From: Zhihengliuella sp.
GTDB taxonomy: Bacteria; Actinomycetota; Actinomycetes; Actinomycetales; Micrococcaceae
Direction of reading: 5' to 3'
Length of the DNA stretch: 64,000 bases
Assembly (NCBI RefSeq): GCF_031178195.1
Contig: NZ_JAPSJL010000002.1
Coordinates: forward strand, 433,593-497,592
A program made the translations under genes and the position numbers. The notes under the pieces were generated by a model that did no database searches, had not been told where the DNA came from, and saw only the letters and a list, made by a program, of their open reading frames with translations. Of this stretch, positions 63,396-64,000 are shown piece after piece; the stretch's first letter is position 1; each line of letters starts with the position of its first letter.

Positions 63396-64000
63396 CTAGC
63401 GTGCGGGTGCCGGCTCCGCCGAGGCACCGCGCCCGGCGTCGACGGCCTCGGCGTGCTCGCGCAGCTCCGGCTCGCTCGCCCGCAACTGGGCGTAGAGGGG
63501 GGCCTGAACGAACAGCGTGGCCAGCGTGCCCACGATGACACCGACGAACAGCGCGAGCGCCAAGTCCTTCAGCGTTCCCGCGCCGAGCAGGAAGGAGCCG
63601 ATGAAGAGGATCGACCCGATCGGCAGGATGGCGACGACGGAGGTGTTGATCGAGCGGACGAGGGTCTGGTTGATGGCGAGATTGACCAGATCGTGGAACG
63701 ACCGCTCGTGCTGCTCGCGGTAGTCGACCGTGTTCTCTCGGATTTTGTCGAAGACCACCACGGTGTCGTAGAGCGCGTAGCTGAGGATGGTGAGGAAGCC
63801 GATGATCGCGCTGGGCGTCACCTCGAACCCGGTGGCGGAGTAGATCCCCGCCGTGACCACGACGACGAACAGCAGCCCGAGCACCGCCGCCGCGGACATC
63901 TTCCAGGTCCGGAAGTACGCGGCCATGAGCAGGCCGACGAGCGCCACGAACGCCACGAGGCCCATGAGGGCCTGCTTCGAGACATCCTCGCCCCACGTGG
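63396..64000 (-). CDS. secF: Protein-export membrane protein SecF (C-terminal part)
   Basis: Accessory subunit of the Sec translocon that uses the proton motive force to complete export. Only the last 200 or so residues are inside the window; the gene continues past the right edge. Visible are five membrane helices and the conserved D-T-V-V-V-F-D-K-I-R-E-N (near the second helix pair) and N-Q-T-L-V-R-S-I-N-T-S motifs. The Glu/Ala-rich tail is cytosolic. Upstream codons W-G-E-D-V-S-K-Q-A before the internal ATG at 63965 show that the reading frame continues. secD is expected just outside. Confidence 0.95.
   Translation of the reverse strand, partial: TWGEDVSKQALMGLVAFVALVGLLMAAYFRTWKMSAAAVLGLLFVVVVTAGIYSATGFEVTPSAIIGFLTILSYALYDTVVVFDKIRENTVDYREQHERSFHDLVNLAINQTLVRSINTSVVAILPIGSILFIGSFLLGAGTLKDLALALFVGVIVGTLATLFVQAPLYAQLRASEPELREHAEAVDAGRGASAEPAPAR

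Overview
The window is a gene-dense stretch of a high-GC Gram-positive chromosome, most probably Micrococcales and close to Micrococcaceae (the Arthrobacter/Micrococcus/Kocuria group). The lineage call rests on several things. There are mycothiol genes (mshC, mycoredoxin, mscR). There is a complete Pup locus (mpa/arc-dop-pup-pafA). pafB and pafC are fused into one reading frame, as known in Arthrobacter. RbpA is present, ribosomal protein S4 lacks the N-terminal zinc cysteines and sits beside rarA, and the ribonucleotide reductase is class Ib (nrdHIEF). No CRISPR array, insertion sequence, prophage or rRNA was found. One tRNA, tRNA-Leu(GAG), is present.

Layout. 1-5.8 kb: a SatD-like/membrane protein pair, a RibD/DHFR-fold protein, peptide deformylase, an RlmA-type rRNA methyltransferase, an NfeD-SPFH pair, and rbpA behind a SigR-type promoter. 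5.8-11.5 kb (minus): polyprenol-phosphate mannosyltransferase, an amidohydrolase and the helicase HelY. 11.5-23.2 kb (minus): the Pup/Tat locus, reading trmI, mpa/arc, dop, pup, pafA, two FKBP proteins, pafBC, a small membrane protein, tatA, tatC. The genes for the 20S proteasome (prcBA), which usually lie between pup and pafA, are absent. 23.3-31.8 kb: site-2 protease, HAD phosphatase, PAC2 protein, mshC, uppP, small conserved proteins, an acyl-CoA dehydrogenase-like protein and an M20 peptidase. 31.9-33.4 kb: tRNA-Leu followed by a small accessory patch holding probable gene debris and two tandem 101-residue paralogues of unknown function. 33.4-38.4 kb: mycoredoxin, S-nitrosomycothiol reductase/formaldehyde dehydrogenase, an MBL hydrolase, a lipoate-ligase-like protein divergent from a P-loop kinase, a thioesterase and a DUF2809 protein. 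38.5-42.6 kb (minus): nrdHIEF with paired NrdR boxes and a long structured leader. 42.8-50.5 kb: MBL hydrolase, DUF3516 helicase, YdjM-like and Nif3-like proteins, msrA (SigR-type promoter), cysK-cysE. 50.5-64 kb: rpsD, rarA, dtd, aspS, an APC permease, hisS, a DUF349 protein, an AbiEi-like protein, rel and the end of secF.

Themes. Thiol homeostasis runs through the window: cysE and cysK make cysteine, mshC uses it for mycothiol, and mycoredoxin, MscR and MsrA act on oxidised or alkylated products. rbpA and msrA carry exact GGAAT-N18-GTT promoter matches, so they probably belong to one SigR/SigH thiol-stress regulon, with mycoredoxin and mshC as weaker candidates. Protein fate is a second theme: pupylation without a visible proteasome, a DNA-damage activator (PafBC), deformylation and Tat export. 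Translation quality and the stringent response (aspS, hisS, dtd, rel) form a third.

The least explained elements are the SatD/membrane pair at the left edge, the tandem 101-residue paralogues next to tRNA-Leu, the nrd leader that looks like a degenerate cobalamin riboswitch, and the proteasome-less Pup locus whose ATPase lacks the C-terminal proteasome-docking motif. All identifications come from reading motifs and context; no database search was run.
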